This document shows, one piece after another, positions 29,051 to 39,451 of a stretch of DNA of 64,000 bases. Made by a program: the position numbers and the translations under genes. Source of the DNA: Devosia sp. 2618 (GTDB lineage: Bacteria > Pseudomonadota > Alphaproteobacteria > Rhizobiales > Devosiaceae); NCBI RefSeq assembly GCF_040546815.1, contig NZ_JBEPOO010000001.1, positions 3,534,001 through 3,598,000 of the forward strand. The letters are read 5' to 3'. The first letter of the stretch is position 1. Each line of letters begins with the position of its first letter. The notes under the pieces were generated by a model, which ran no database searches, was not told the DNA's origin, and was given only the letters and a program-made list of their open reading frames with translations.

Positions 29051-29422
29051 CTAACTGGCGACGGAGACTGTCTTGATGCCGGCAGCCGAGAGAGCACGAA
29101 AGCCGCCGGCGACATCGTGCACGTCGCCTTCTCCGGCCGCTTCCAGCGCGGCAAGGGCGCCGGCCGAGCCGCGTTCGCTCATGCAGAACAGAACCACCTT
29201 GCGCTGCTGCCCCTCGGCGGCACGCACCGATTGCACATAGTCGACCACTTTGGTCCTGTCGAGCGGAACGGCACCGGGCACGAGGCCGAATTCCTCGCGG
29301 CGCTGATCGCTGCGCACGTCGATCGCCAGCGCGCCTTCGTCAAAAAGCTTGATCGCGCCTTCGGCATCGATGCGCAGGTGCTTGGTCTGCAAGATCAGTT
29401 CGTCGGCATCAGGATTGTGCAT
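29051..29422 (-). CDS. Rhodanese-like domain protein
   Basis: A 123-residue single rhodanese domain. The substrate-side block is AIDVRSDQRREEFGLVPGAVPL, and the active-site loop reads VLFCMSERGSAG, with the persulfide-forming cysteine in place. These enzymes move sulfane sulfur between small thiols and acceptors. It is the last gene of a monooxygenase/transport operon (17 bp after the flavin monooxygenase), pointing to sulfur release from an imported compound. Confidence 0.85.
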   Translation of the reverse strand: MHNPDADELILQTKHLRIDAEGAIKLFDEGALAIDVRSDQRREEFGLVPGAVPLDRTKVVDYVQSVRAAEGQQRKVVLFCMSERGSAGALAALEAAGEGDVHDVAGGFRALSAAGIKTVSVAS

Positions 29423-29439
29423 ATTCGTTTTCCTTGGTG

Positions 29440-30546
29440 TTAGCTGGCGACAGCCAGGGTTTCCTTGCGCTCGGCCTCGGCCCGGAGGCGCGGCACGACG
29501 TGCTGGCCGAAGGCGATCGAGTCGTTGAGGGTGTCGAACCCGCGCACGTGAAATATCCGGACGCCGATGTCGTAGTAGTCGAGCAGCGCGGCGGTGATGG
29601 TTTCGGGCGAACCGACAAGGGCAATGGCATTGCCGCCACCGCTGGCCTCGGTGGTGTTGTGCACAAGCCCTGCCCGGTCATGCCGCGTGCCCCGGTCACC
29701 GATCCGCTGTAGGCGCTTGGATCCCTCGTTTTCGGGGGATGACGGGCGGGCGCGGCTGTCGGCCGGCGCTGCGCTGCGCAGGGTGTCTGCGCGGGCGATC
29801 AGCTGCTCGGCGCGTTCCCAGGCCAGATCATCGGTGTCGGCGATGACGAAGCGGAAGAAGGCCTGGATGCGCGGCAGATCGCCACTGCTGCGTCCGGCAT
29901 TGCGGGCCGCGGCATGAACGGCTTTTATCTGTTCAACGGTGCCGGCCAGATGCTCGGCCCAGAGCGCGTAAATGTCGGCTTCCGCACCGCCTACCGCATA
30001 GGCTTCGGGCGACGAACCGCCAAAGGAGATCAACGGGCGCGGACGCCGCGACGAGTGCACCTTGGCGAGGAAATCGTCGATCTGGTAAAACTGGCCGCGA
30101 TGACTGAAGGGCTCGGTACTGGTCCAGACGCGTTTCAGGATCTGGATATATTCCTGCGTCCTGACATAGCGATCCGCCTTGGAAAAGGTGTCGCCTTCGC
30201 GGATCTGGTCCTGGTCATTGCCGCCGGTGATGAAGTGAATACACAGCCTGCCGTCGCTGACCTGGTCGAGCGTCGCGAATTGCTGGGCCGCATAGGTGGG
30301 GGCGGACACGTTGGGCCGGTGGGCGAGCAGTATGCCGAGGCGGTCGAACTTGGCGGCGAACCATGCGGCAGAAGCGACGGGATCGCGCCCGCCCGAGCCA
30401 TACGCGAAGAGCACCCGGTCGAAACCGGCATCCTCGTGAACGCGGGCAAGCCGGAGGAAATGTTCCTTGTCAAAGGCATCCCCGGCATTGTGATTGGTTT
30501 CGTCGCCGCTATTGGGGCGCGCCATTCCCACGAATTCAATTGGCAT
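29440..30546 (-). CDS. LLM-class flavin-dependent monooxygenase (SsuD-like)
   Basis: A 368-residue bacterial-luciferase-fold enzyme that uses reduced FMN and oxygen, as in alkanesulfonate and related C-S-cleaving monooxygenases. Family blocks: FVGMARPNSGDETN near the N terminus, FDRVLFAYGSGGRDP, LLAHRPNVSAPTYAAQQ, DQVSDGRLCIHFITGGNDQDQ and FGGSSPEAYAVGG. The start at 30546 (MPIEF) has GGAG 8 bases upstream; the longer reading was dropped. It overlaps the FAD-protein gene by 11 bp. A sulfonate or thioether substrate is inferred from the rhodanese neighbour. Confidence 0.88.
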   Translation of the reverse strand: MPIEFVGMARPNSGDETNHNAGDAFDKEHFLRLARVHEDAGFDRVLFAYGSGGRDPVASAAWFAAKFDRLGILLAHRPNVSAPTYAAQQFATLDQVSDGRLCIHFITGGNDQDQIREGDTFSKADRYVRTQEYIQILKRVWTSTEPFSHRGQFYQIDDFLAKVHSSRRPRPLISFGGSSPEAYAVGGAEADIYALWAEHLAGTVEQIKAVHAAARNAGRSSGDLPRIQAFFRFVIADTDDLAWERAEQLIARADTLRSAAPADSRARPSSPENEGSKRLQRIGDRGTRHDRAGLVHNTTEASGGGNAIALVGSPETITAALLDYYDIGVRIFHVRGFDTLNDSIAFGQHVVPRLRAEAERKETLAVAS

Positions 30547-32305
30547 GGTGGAGGTTCTCCGTCGAAGGGGTGAAATGGGGTTGGACACGGCTAGCGAGAC
30601 CGTCGAGAACCGCCCTTGCGGCGCGATCGGTCATCCGCAGGAAACGGCTATTGGTGCCGGCCAGAGGCGCGATCACCGGCACCCATTCCTGCGGCGCGAT
30701 CACCTGACCGAGGGCATAGCACCTGCCAACGGGACGCTGATCGGGGCCGAGGACATCGAAACTGACCGGATCGATGGCCAGGGCAGGACCGCCGACGAGC
30801 GTGCTGTGCAGAGAGAAAATCTTCCGCCCTGCCTGGCGCGCGATCAGCCCGTCCGCATCCGGCGTGGCGGAGGCCGGAAGCCAGGCATCGATCAGCACAC
30901 CGGCATTCCATATGCGTGCGGGCAAACGGGGTGAGGAAACGGCAAAGCCGTCGTCTTCTACCGTGACCGACATTTCGGGGCCGGCGAAGTCGACAATGCC
31001 GGCGTGGTGCAAGGCCAGAAGCTGGGCGATGCGATGGGCGGGGGGGCCCGAGATGGAAAAATCCAGCAGTTCCCGCACCTGGGCAAGCGCCGGTCCATGG
31101 GTCCGCGCGCTGACCCGCCGCAGTGAGAGCTGTTCGCGAATGGTGGAGCGGGCGAGACGCATGGCGCTTTGCAGCCGGCGGAAGGTCGACGACAGATCCA
31201 ATGCATCGGCAAGGTCGGCGCGCAGATGCTGCTCGACGGCCTCGTTCAGCGCGGCTTGATCGACAAAGGCCTCGTCGCCAAGCGGGTTCGAACATGCCTC
31301 CAGCAAAGCCATGGCGTCAGTGGTGTCGTTGCGGCCGGAGGCTGCCAGAAGTTCTGCAGCGATGAGCGGCCAGAGATCGGTTTCGAAGTCGATCCTGTCC
31401 AACCCGGCCAGCGCCTCGACCACGGTGCTGGTGAGCACGGAAGGCTGGTAACGTTCATCCGGTTGCGGGCCACGGCCCCGATACGGCAGGCCCCGGCGCG
31501 ACCCGAGGAGCAGGTGCGGCTCGTTTCCGGAGCACAGGTAGTTGAGTTCGCCCCTCGCGTCGGTCGCGAAACGGCCGCCGCGTCCTTCGGTGAGGAGGGC
31601 AATATAGTCGAAGGCGCAAAGCCCCATGCCGCGAATGACGACCGTCTCGTGTGGAGCAATTTCGCCAAGCTCGGCATCGCTGGCATTGCGCGAGGGGATG
31701 TGAAGGGGTTGGCCGGGCACGCGCATGGGCCGCCGCCGTGGCAGCGGATGGCCGAGCGCCAGGATGACGCTAGTGACGTTGTCGAGCGCGGAGCCATCCG
31801 ACAATGCAACGCTCCAGCCGTTGCCGTCGGGCTCCATGTCCACCGCCTCGGCGCGGGCATGGCGGACCGTGATATCAGGCGGGAGCGAGCGGATCAGTTC
31901 GTCATAGGCCCCGTGGAGGTAGTGCCCGTAGAGCACGCGAGGCGCGAAGGACTGGTCCTCGATAGCCTGCGCCAGCCGCCTGACATCCTCCGGAAGATGG
32001 TCAAGGCCTGGCGCAATGGTTCGCGACCATTGCGCCAGACTTGGTCCGGGCAGGATCGGCCCATGGATCTTCACCGAGGGGTCGGTATAGATCGTGCACG
32101 ACCCTGCCGGGGTGTTCATCAGCACAAACGGGCTCTGGTCGCGCCGCCAGACCTGGCCGGGGCCGGGCCATTGCGGATCGACGACGACGATCTCCACACC
32201 GGCAAGCCGCGTCGCCTCATGGGGCGCAGTCTGCAGGTTGGCCACCAGCCGCTCGAGAACCGAGAAGCCGCGTGGTCCGGCGCCGATGATCACGACCAGA
32301 GCCAT
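30536..32305 (-). CDS. FAD/NAD(P)-binding protein (NAD_binding_9 type)
   Basis: A 589-residue flavoprotein. The N-terminal dinucleotide motif is VIIGAGPRGFSVLERL, followed by VEIVVVDPQWPGPGQVWR and LMNTPAGSCTIYTD; a second nucleotide-binding block is VVIRGMGLCAFDYIALL. This arrangement is typical of the FAD-NAD(P)-binding family often encoded beside amino-acid-type transporters and flavin monooxygenases. It may supply reduced flavin or perform an N- or S-oxidation. It lies between the binding-protein gene (3 bp) and the LLM gene (11-bp overlap), so it belongs to the same transcript. Confidence 0.82.
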   Translation of the reverse strand: MALVVIIGAGPRGFSVLERLVANLQTAPHEATRLAGVEIVVVDPQWPGPGQVWRRDQSPFVLMNTPAGSCTIYTDPSVKIHGPILPGPSLAQWSRTIAPGLDHLPEDVRRLAQAIEDQSFAPRVLYGHYLHGAYDELIRSLPPDITVRHARAEAVDMEPDGNGWSVALSDGSALDNVTSVILALGHPLPRRRPMRVPGQPLHIPSRNASDAELGEIAPHETVVIRGMGLCAFDYIALLTEGRGGRFATDARGELNYLCSGNEPHLLLGSRRGLPYRGRGPQPDERYQPSVLTSTVVEALAGLDRIDFETDLWPLIAAELLAASGRNDTTDAMALLEACSNPLGDEAFVDQAALNEAVEQHLRADLADALDLSSTFRRLQSAMRLARSTIREQLSLRRVSARTHGPALAQVRELLDFSISGPPAHRIAQLLALHHAGIVDFAGPEMSVTVEDDGFAVSSPRLPARIWNAGVLIDAWLPASATPDADGLIARQAGRKIFSLHSTLVGGPALAIDPVSFDVLGPDQRPVGRCYALGQVIAPQEWVPVIAPLAGTNSRFLRMTDRAARAVLDGLASRVQPHFTPSTENLHHAN

Positions 32306-32308
32306 CTG

Positions 32309-33256
32309 TTACTGAGCCGCCTTGGGGGTCGCCCACCAGCGCGAATCCTGGCCGCCATTGATCTGCGGATTGGCCTCGTAGAGCGGCTGGAATTCCCACT
32401 TTTCGATCAGCTCGTCATAATAGCCGATCTCGTGCAGGTGCTTGACCGCGCCGAGCACGGCGTCCTGGACATCGGTGCGGTCGTTCTTGGCGATGAGGCC
32501 CATGCCGACCCAGCCGATTTCCGGCGCGACAATGGCGTGGATAGGCTCGTCGACCACTTCCTGGAAGTACTTCTGCTGGCCATAGCTCTGGAAGTAGACG
32601 TCGATCTGTCCGGACTTGAGTGCGAGCAGGCCATTGACGCCCTCGGCGACCTGCACCCGCTCGGCGAGCGGCAGGCCCTTTTCTTCGCAGATGGCGTTGA
32701 GCGCACCGGCATAGTCAAAATTGCCGCCGGTCTGGATGGTCTTGAGGCCGCAGGCGTCCGAGACCTCTTCGACGCCATGCGGGTTTTCCGCCGGCACGAT
32801 GATGCCGAAGATGTTGCGCAGGTAGGTGATGTTGGTCACCGTTTCCTGGCGCGCTTCGAGATTAGCGAAGAAACCAACGCCGATATCGTAGCGGTTGGCG
32901 TTGACGCCGAGGACGGTCTGTTCGTTGGTGATCGGCTCGAGCACGATGTCGAGGCCGAGGACGGTGGCAATGCCGCGCACCAGGTCTGCCTCGAAGCCGG
33001 TCCAGTCCTTGGTGCCTTCGGGGAAGAAGGCATAGGGCGGTGCATCCCAGCGCCCGCCAACCAGCAGCGTGCCGCGATCGCGGATTTCGGCCGGCAGCAG
33101 CGCGCGCAGCTCTTCGGATGGCTCGGCATCGGGGGTGCTCAATTCATATTTGAGCACTTCATAGCTCTGGGCGAGCGCACTGCCCGCCGTCAAGGCGAGG
33201 GTCGTGCAGACCGCTGCCGCACGGAGGGGCGCGCGGGGAGAAGAGGAGCGACGCAT
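32309..33256 (-). CDS. Amino-acid-type ABC transporter substrate-binding protein
   Basis: A 315-residue SBP_bac_3 protein with a Sec signal peptide (RAAAVCTTLALTAGSALAQ). After a spacer containing RDRGTLLVGGRWDAPPYAFF it has DWTGFEADLVRGIATVLG and MGLIAKNDRTDVQDAV, which are family blocks. Start 33256 (MRRSS) has AAGGA about 10 bases upstream. It lies 17 bp after the ATPase gene. The ligand is unknown; the enzymes downstream suggest a sulfur-containing amino-acid derivative. Confidence 0.88.
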   Translation of the reverse strand: MRRSSSPRAPLRAAAVCTTLALTAGSALAQSYEVLKYELSTPDAEPSEELRALLPAEIRDRGTLLVGGRWDAPPYAFFPEGTKDWTGFEADLVRGIATVLGLDIVLEPITNEQTVLGVNANRYDIGVGFFANLEARQETVTNITYLRNIFGIIVPAENPHGVEEVSDACGLKTIQTGGNFDYAGALNAICEEKGLPLAERVQVAEGVNGLLALKSGQIDVYFQSYGQQKYFQEVVDEPIHAIVAPEIGWVGMGLIAKNDRTDVQDAVLGAVKHLHEIGYYDELIEKWEFQPLYEANPQINGGQDSRWWATPKAAQ

Positions 33257-33273
33257 TTGCAGATGTCCTTGGA

Positions 33274-34074
<801 letters not shown>

Positions 34075-34075
34075 C

Positions 34076-35041
34076 TTATGCCCCCCGCTCGACGGTGCCA
34101 CGCGACGTGCGGCGCAGCGGTCTCAGCAGCAGATCGAGCAGGCGCGCCCGCTCGTTTCTGGCCGCCGAGCTGCGTCCAAACTTGGCTTCGATGGCATAGA
34201 AGAGCACGGTCGCGCCGATGGTGAGCACGAGGTACCAGCCCGAGGCCACGAGCAGCAGCGGCACGATGCGATAATTGAGCTGGTAGATGTGCTGCGCCGT
34301 CGTCAGCAGGTCGCCACCGCCGATGACGGCGACGAGGCTGGTGGACTTGATTTGCCCGACAAAGGCATTGCCGGTAGGCGGCAGCATGACCGGCACCGCC
34401 TGCGGCAGCACGACCCGCAATTGCGCTTGGCGCGATGTCATCCCAAGGCCACGCGCCGCTGCCACCTGTTCGTCCGGCACCGAAACCAGCCCGGCCCGCA
34501 CGATCTCGGACATATAGGCCGCTTCCTGGAGGCCAAGGGCGAGGATCGCGGCGCTGACGCCATTGATGACATTGTTGGCCGGAATGCCCCAGCCGATATC
34601 GGTAAAAGGAATCCAGAAGCCGAGGACCGGCCAGAAGGCGCCGATATTGTACCAGAGCAAGAGCTGGACGAGCATGGGCACGGAGCGGAACAGCGCCACA
34701 TAGCCGCGCGAAAAAGTCTGAAGGCCGGGGCTCCTGCTGCGCTCCATGAGCGCCAGTATCACGCCGATGACCACGGCAACGGCCATGCTGACGATAGCCA
34801 GCCAGATGGTGAGCCAGACGCCCTGCAGGATGGAGGGATGGAAGAAGTAGGCGCGGAAATGTTCCCAGCCGAAATTCTGGTTGGTGAGCACCTGCCAGAT
34901 CGCCCAGAACAGCACGGACAGAGCCAGAGCGCGCAACAGCCAGACACGGACCTGGCGTTGTGCGGGCTGACGCAGCACGCGTGGCGCAGCGATCACCCCT
35001 AGCTTTGGCTGAACATTTTCGGTCGAAGCCGAGATGAACAT
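34076..35041 (-). CDS. Amino-acid-type ABC transporter permease
   Basis: A 321-residue HisMQ-type permease, one gene only, so it probably forms a homodimer. It has an N-terminal extension, about six membrane segments, FRSVPMLVQLLLWYN early in the core, and the EAA loop VAAARGLGMTSRQ followed by VVLPQAVPVMLPP. First gene of the minus-strand operon; it diverges from the MocR regulator across 292 bp. Confidence 0.9.
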   Translation of the reverse strand: MFISASTENVQPKLGVIAAPRVLRQPAQRQVRVWLLRALALSVLFWAIWQVLTNQNFGWEHFRAYFFHPSILQGVWLTIWLAIVSMAVAVVIGVILALMERSRSPGLQTFSRGYVALFRSVPMLVQLLLWYNIGAFWPVLGFWIPFTDIGWGIPANNVINGVSAAILALGLQEAAYMSEIVRAGLVSVPDEQVAAARGLGMTSRQAQLRVVLPQAVPVMLPPTGNAFVGQIKSTSLVAVIGGGDLLTTAQHIYQLNYRIVPLLLVASGWYLVLTIGATVLFYAIEAKFGRSSAARNERARLLDLLLRPLRRTSRGTVERGA

Positions 35042-35333
35042 AGATGCGTTCCCCGCTATCCCGCCCGATCACGAGCTCGATGGCAAAAACTCCGAAACCC
35101 TCAGCGAGAGCTCAGCAAGAAAGCCCAAATCTTGCGTGACAAGGGCTGATTGACGGAGGCTAAACTGTGGCCTACAGCTTGTTTGGTCAACGCGACTAGA
35201 CTGAACATAAATGACCATATATCCCGCAAGTGTGGTTTTTGGTCCAACGTAGCTGACGCAAGGCCGCCTTTAGACTACACATTCTGTAGGCTTACTATTT
35301 TTTGGATGATTTTTTCTGTGAGGCGCAGGCGAC

Positions 35334-36698
35334 ATGCAGCAAAACGGTGGCGACGTCCCGGATGTGGTGGCGGCAGACTGGCTGACGCAGCGCTGGTCCA
35401 GCCGGGGCAAGCAGGGCATTGCCGAAAGCATGGTGGCGCTGATCCGCCAGGGCACGCTGCGCGTCGGCACCCGCCTGCCCACCGTCCGCGACATTGCCGA
35501 AGTTGGCGGCATCAGCCAGGGCACAGTGGCCGCTGCCTGGAACAGTCTTCGCCTCCAGGGTTATGTCGAAACCCATCGCCGGGGCGGTACTTTCGTGCGG
35601 CTGCCGAGCCAGGGCGATTCCGCGCCGCAACCGGCAGAGCGGGGGTGGAATTTTGCCTCCACAGAGTCCGACACCTCCTTCCAGCCGGCGCTGGAAGGGG
35701 CGCTGATGCAGGGCCTCGCCGTGCAGTCGCTGCATAGCCCGCGGGCCGAGCATATCATCGAGCCGCTGGTTGCCGCCGTCGGCCCCACATGGCCCTTCAA
35801 GCCGGAGGCATGGACCACGGCAGGCGGCGTTTCGGAAGGCATCCTGCTGGCCATCCTCGCTGCCTGCGACGCGGGCCAGACCATAGCCGTGGAATCACCC
35901 ACAAGCCCCCGGATCATCCGCATGCTGTCGCTGGCCGGCGCGCGGACGGTTGCCGTGGGCTGGGACCGAGATGGCCCGCGCATCGACGACATGCACCGCG
36001 CCATCAGCCAGGGCGCGAAGGTGTTCCTCTACCAGCCCCGCTGCCACTTTCCGCTGGCCCGCACGGTCACTCATACGCGCCTCGGCGAACTCGCCGACCT
36101 GCTGGGACGGCATGACCATGTGCTGGTGATCGAGGACGATGGTTTTGGTCCCCTGGCCGGGCCGGAGCAGACCAGTCTCGGCCCTTTGCTGGCTGGGCGG
36201 GTGATCCTCAGCCGGGCCTATTGCAAGGCCTATGGCATCGACCTCAGGGTCAGCATCCTGGGTGGGCCAGCCACCCTCATCAAAAAGATCCGCCTGAACC
36301 GCTCCTTCGGAACAGCCATGACCAGCCGTATCCTGCAAGGGACGGTGGCCGCGCTGCTCGAGAGCCGCCCAGTGGGCAATCTCATCCAGCGGGCGCGGAC
36401 CGAGTATGCCAGGCGCCGGCAGATGTTTGCCGACGCCCTCTCCCGCCGCGGCTTTGCCATCGAGGGCAATTCCGGATTTTCGATCTGGTTGCCCGTGGCT
36501 GCGGGCGACGCCTTGGTGCTGCGGCTCAATGCCCGGGGCATCATGGTGACGCCGGGCAGCAGTTGCACCCTGGATGGGCGGTTAACCCATATCTGCCTCG
36601 CCACCAACCGGCTGTCGCTGGGCAGGCCCGAGATCGAGCGGCTCGCCGACGCCATCCAGGAAGCCGCTTTCGACCGCAGCATCGAGGGATATGCCTGA
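35334..36698 (+). CDS. MocR-type regulator (GntR HTH fused to aminotransferase domain)
   Basis: A 454-residue protein. Residues 20-85 are a GntR winged helix (RVGTRLPTVRDIAEVGGISQGTVAAAW); residues 110-454 are a fold-type I PLP domain with AGGVSEGILLAI, VLVIEDDGFGP and the internal-aldimine lysine in ILSRAYCKAYGIDLRVS. MocR proteins sense amino-acid-like ligands through PLP. The ATG follows a GAGG-containing leader at some distance. It diverges from the transporter-monooxygenase operon and precedes a tautomerase gene by 37 bp. Confidence 0.92.
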   Translation: MQQNGGDVPDVVAADWLTQRWSSRGKQGIAESMVALIRQGTLRVGTRLPTVRDIAEVGGISQGTVAAAWNSLRLQGYVETHRRGGTFVRLPSQGDSAPQPAERGWNFASTESDTSFQPALEGALMQGLAVQSLHSPRAEHIIEPLVAAVGPTWPFKPEAWTTAGGVSEGILLAILAACDAGQTIAVESPTSPRIIRMLSLAGARTVAVGWDRDGPRIDDMHRAISQGAKVFLYQPRCHFPLARTVTHTRLGELADLLGRHDHVLVIEDDGFGPLAGPEQTSLGPLLAGRVILSRAYCKAYGIDLRVSILGGPATLIKKIRLNRSFGTAMTSRILQGTVAALLESRPVGNLIQRARTEYARRRQMFADALSRRGFAIEGNSGFSIWLPVAAGDALVLRLNARGIMVTPGSSCTLDGRLTHICLATNRLSLGRPEIERLADAIQEAAFDRSIEGYA

Positions 36699-36735
36699 TG
36701 CGCGCATCCTGTTTTCCGACCACAAGGAAGTAGCC

Positions 36736-37092
36736 GTGCCCCACGTCATCATCGAACTCAGCCGCAATGTCGCCGACCGCGTGGATCTCGCGGCGACAGT
36801 CCAAAGCGTCCACGACGCCCTGTGCGAAACCGGCAAACTGCCGGTCAGTGCCATCAAGTCGCGCCTCGTCATCCATGATCATTTCGCGGTCGGGCGCGAC
36901 ATGTCCGGAGGTTTCGCCACTGCCCTGGTCCGAATCCAGCCAGGACGCCCGCTGGAGATAGAACAGGAGATCGGGAAAGCCGCTTTCGATGCACTTGCCG
37001 GCGCCTTCGCAGTCGTTGAAGACTTTCCCGTCAGTGTTTCGGTCGATGTCCAACTCATCAACCGCGAAGCTTCTTTCAGTAAGGCTGGATAA
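36736..37092 (+). CDS. Tautomerase, 5-carboxymethyl-2-hydroxymuconate isomerase (CHMI)-like
   Basis: A 118-residue 4-oxalocrotonate-tautomerase-superfamily protein. The GTG at 36736 has AAGGAAG 5 bases upstream and places Pro as residue 2, which becomes the catalytic N-terminal proline after Met removal; the longer ATG reading inside the MocR gene would destroy this. The sequence PHVIIELSRN, then LPVSAIKSRL and HDHFAVG match the CHMI family (HpaF). No homoprotocatechuate genes are nearby, so the true substrate is open; it probably acts on a product of the neighbouring pathway. Confidence 0.8.
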   Translation: MPHVIIELSRNVADRVDLAATVQSVHDALCETGKLPVSAIKSRLVIHDHFAVGRDMSGGFATALVRIQPGRPLEIEQEIGKAAFDALAGAFAVVEDFPVSVSVDVQLINREASFSKAG

Positions 37093-37375
37093 CCCCGAGG
37101 TCGCTCTCCGAGACCAAGGTGCATGTCTGATTTATATCAATCAGGCGGAGCATATCTGCCAAATGACTATAGCGCCCATTTCATTCTTTCAAAACCTTCT
37201 AAGATAATCCTGAAAGCTGCCGTTCGCTGCCGCGAATCGTCGTCGACCCTGCGGCTGTATCTTGGCAGTTGCGTCGCCGGATATAATCCGCCTAGGGGCA
37301 TCATTGGAGTGAACAACCGGTTACCCAACGTGCCTTGGCCAGTGATCTATTTCATCGCCAAAGATGAGCCCCGCG
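37093..37375. other. Convergent intergenic gap
   Basis: Between the tautomerase gene and the 3' end of the 12-gene operon. No gene or clear intrinsic terminator is visible on either strand. Confidence 0.45.
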
Positions 37376-38833
37376 TTAGCCGTTGAGGCCGCCGATGCTC
37401 AAGTATTTTGTTTCAAGATACTCAGCGATGCCGTATTTGCTGCCTTCACGGCCGACGCCGGACTGCTTGAGGCCGCCAAAAGGCGCCACTTCTGTGGTCA
37501 CGAGGCCTTCGTTGACGCCGATAATGCCGTATTCGAGCCGGCGCGAGACGCGGAAGGTGCGGCCAAGATCCGCGGTGTAGAAGTAGCAAGCGAGACCATA
37601 TTCGGTAGCGTTGGCCTGCTCGATCACTTCTGCTTCCGTGTCAAAACGGAAGATAGGCGCCACAGGTCCGAAAATCTCGTCACTGGCAAAGGGCATGTCG
37701 GGTGTGGCGCCTGTGACAATAGTAGGCTGGAAGAACGTGCCGCCCAACGCATGGCGCTTGCCTCCAAGGGCGATCTCACCGCCTTTGGCGACCGCATCGG
37801 CGAGCATGGCCTCGACGGTCTCGACAGCCTTGCTGTCGATCAGCGGCCCCTGAGCCACGCCGTCCTCAAAGCCAGACCCGACGCGCAGGGCACGCGTGGC
37901 CTCTACAAATTTTGCGACGAACTGGTCGTGAATCCCGGACTGGACATAGAAGCGGTTGGTGCAAACGCAGGTCTGGCCTGAATTGCGGTATTTAGAGGCA
38001 ATGGCGCCCTCGACTGCACGATCAAGGTTGGCGTCGTCGAAGACGATGAAGGGCGCATTGCCGCCCAATTCCATCGAGACCTTTTTGACGGTAGCTGCCG
38101 CCTGGGTCATCAGCAGCTTGCCCACATCGGTCGAGCCGGTGAAGGTGATCTTGCGGACGAGGGGATGGCTGGTGAGCACGCCGCCGATGGCTGACGCAGA
38201 ACCGGTGAGGATATTGACGGAGCCGTTGGGGAAGCCGGCGTCCTCACACAATTGCGCCCAGGCCAGACCCGAATAGGGGGTTTGGGTTGCCGGCTTGATG
38301 ACCAGTGTGCAACCGGCGGCGAGAGCCGGGCCAATCTTGCGGGCCAGCATGGAAGAGGGAAAGTTCCAGGGCGTGATCGCTGCGACCACTCCCACTGGAT
38401 CATGGGTCACCAGTATCTGCCGACCCCGCCACGGGGAGGGAATGATGTCACCATAGGTGCGGCGCGCCTCCTCGGCGAACCAGAGGATATATTTGGCGCT
38501 CATGTCGATTTCGCCCCGCGCCTCGGCGAGGGGCTTGCCCTGTTCGAGCGTCAGCAGCTGGGCCAGGGGTTCACGGCGTTCAACGATGAGCGCGTGAAGC
38601 TTGCGCATCATGGCGGCACGATCTTCGCTGGTGGTATAGCCGAAACTGCGGAAGGCGGCATGAGCTGCCTCGATCGCGCGGGTGGTTTCAATGGCACCGG
38701 CATTGGCGATGGTGCCGATCACCTTGCCACTGGCCGGATCGGTCACGTCCAGCGTCGAACCAGAGTCTGCGTCACACCATTCGCCATCGATATAGAGTTT
38801 CTGGCGCAAAAGCTGGGTGCTCAAGTCTGACAT
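37376..38833 (-). CDS. NAD(P)-dependent aldehyde dehydrogenase (succinate-semialdehyde dehydrogenase-like)
   Basis: A 485-residue ALDH with the general-base Glu in MELGGNAPF, the nucleophilic Cys in NSGQTCVCTNRF, the NAD-binding ITPWNFPSSMLARKIGPAL and the C-terminal FGGLKQSGVGREGSKYG. This is the GabD subgroup, which oxidises short-chain semialdehydes. Last gene of the 12-gene operon, 6 bp after dhaL. In this setting it would oxidise an aldehyde released by the lyase-type enzymes upstream; the natural substrate is not known. Confidence 0.92.
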   Translation of the reverse strand: MSDLSTQLLRQKLYIDGEWCDADSGSTLDVTDPASGKVIGTIANAGAIETTRAIEAAHAAFRSFGYTTSEDRAAMMRKLHALIVERREPLAQLLTLEQGKPLAEARGEIDMSAKYILWFAEEARRTYGDIIPSPWRGRQILVTHDPVGVVAAITPWNFPSSMLARKIGPALAAGCTLVIKPATQTPYSGLAWAQLCEDAGFPNGSVNILTGSASAIGGVLTSHPLVRKITFTGSTDVGKLLMTQAAATVKKVSMELGGNAPFIVFDDANLDRAVEGAIASKYRNSGQTCVCTNRFYVQSGIHDQFVAKFVEATRALRVGSGFEDGVAQGPLIDSKAVETVEAMLADAVAKGGEIALGGKRHALGGTFFQPTIVTGATPDMPFASDEIFGPVAPIFRFDTEAEVIEQANATEYGLACYFYTADLGRTFRVSRRLEYGIIGVNEGLVTTEVAPFGGLKQSGVGREGSKYGIAEYLETKYLSIGGLNG

Positions 38834-38839
38834 GGTCGT

Positions 38840-39451
38840 TCAATCCAATTGGTCGGTGGTGGAGAGGTCGCGGGCCAAAAGGGCAAAGGCGAGCATGCCG
38901 GGATCGTCGACCCCGATCGTTGCGTCGCCGAACATGCGGGCCCGGCCGATGCGGTTCGGCTTGTCACGGAACTGTTCTAGTGCCGCTTGGGCCGCTTGAG
39001 CCACTGCTTCACGTGGATTGGCGGCGCCCGACAGGGCTCGGGCGGCGGCGTCGACGGCGTCGAGCACAGTCTTGTCGCCGAGGTTGGCACCGCCGCGGAT
39101 CATCATGGCGTCGCGCGCCTTGCCGACGAGGTCCGATAGCGCCGACTGGTCGATCTCGGGTCGCCCCTTGGTTTCGCGGCTGATGGTCAGGAGCGCCGTT
39201 GCCAGTAGGGTACCAAGGCTTGAACCGGTGGCCGAGGCGGCTGCACGGGCCAGCTGGCCGAGCGCTGCACCGGGATCGGCGGCGGTGGAGAGATCCTGCT
39301 CGGCCATCTTGCCGATCACGCGGGCCAGCATGCCGCCCGTGTCGCCATCGCCCAGGCGAGAATCGGCGGCATTGAGAGCCTGTTCATGCTGCTTGATAGA
39401 GATTGCCGCGTCGGCCATGACCCGACTGATGCTCTCTACGGTAATAGACAT
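38840..39451 (-). CDS. dhaL: Dihydroxyacetone-kinase-type subunit DhaL (ADP/ATP-binding)
   Basis: A 203-residue all-helical nucleotide-binding subunit. The Mg-binding aspartates lie in DSRLGDGDTGGMLA, with SATGSSLGTLL and GGANLGDKTVLDA as further family blocks. Its ATG shares one base with the DhaK stop (TGATG), so the two are made together. In the ATP-dependent two-gene form, as opposed to the PTS form with DhaM, DhaK-DhaL phosphorylate dihydroxyacetone or four-carbon ketoses such as erythrulose. No dhaM is present, so an ATP-dependent kinase is likely. Confidence 0.9.
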   Translation of the reverse strand: MSITVESISRVMADAAISIKQHEQALNAADSRLGDGDTGGMLARVIGKMAEQDLSTAADPGAALGQLARAAASATGSSLGTLLATALLTISRETKGRPEIDQSALSDLVGKARDAMMIRGGANLGDKTVLDAVDAAARALSGAANPREAVAQAAQAALEQFRDKPNRIGRARMFGDATIGVDDPGMLAFALLARDLSTTDQLD

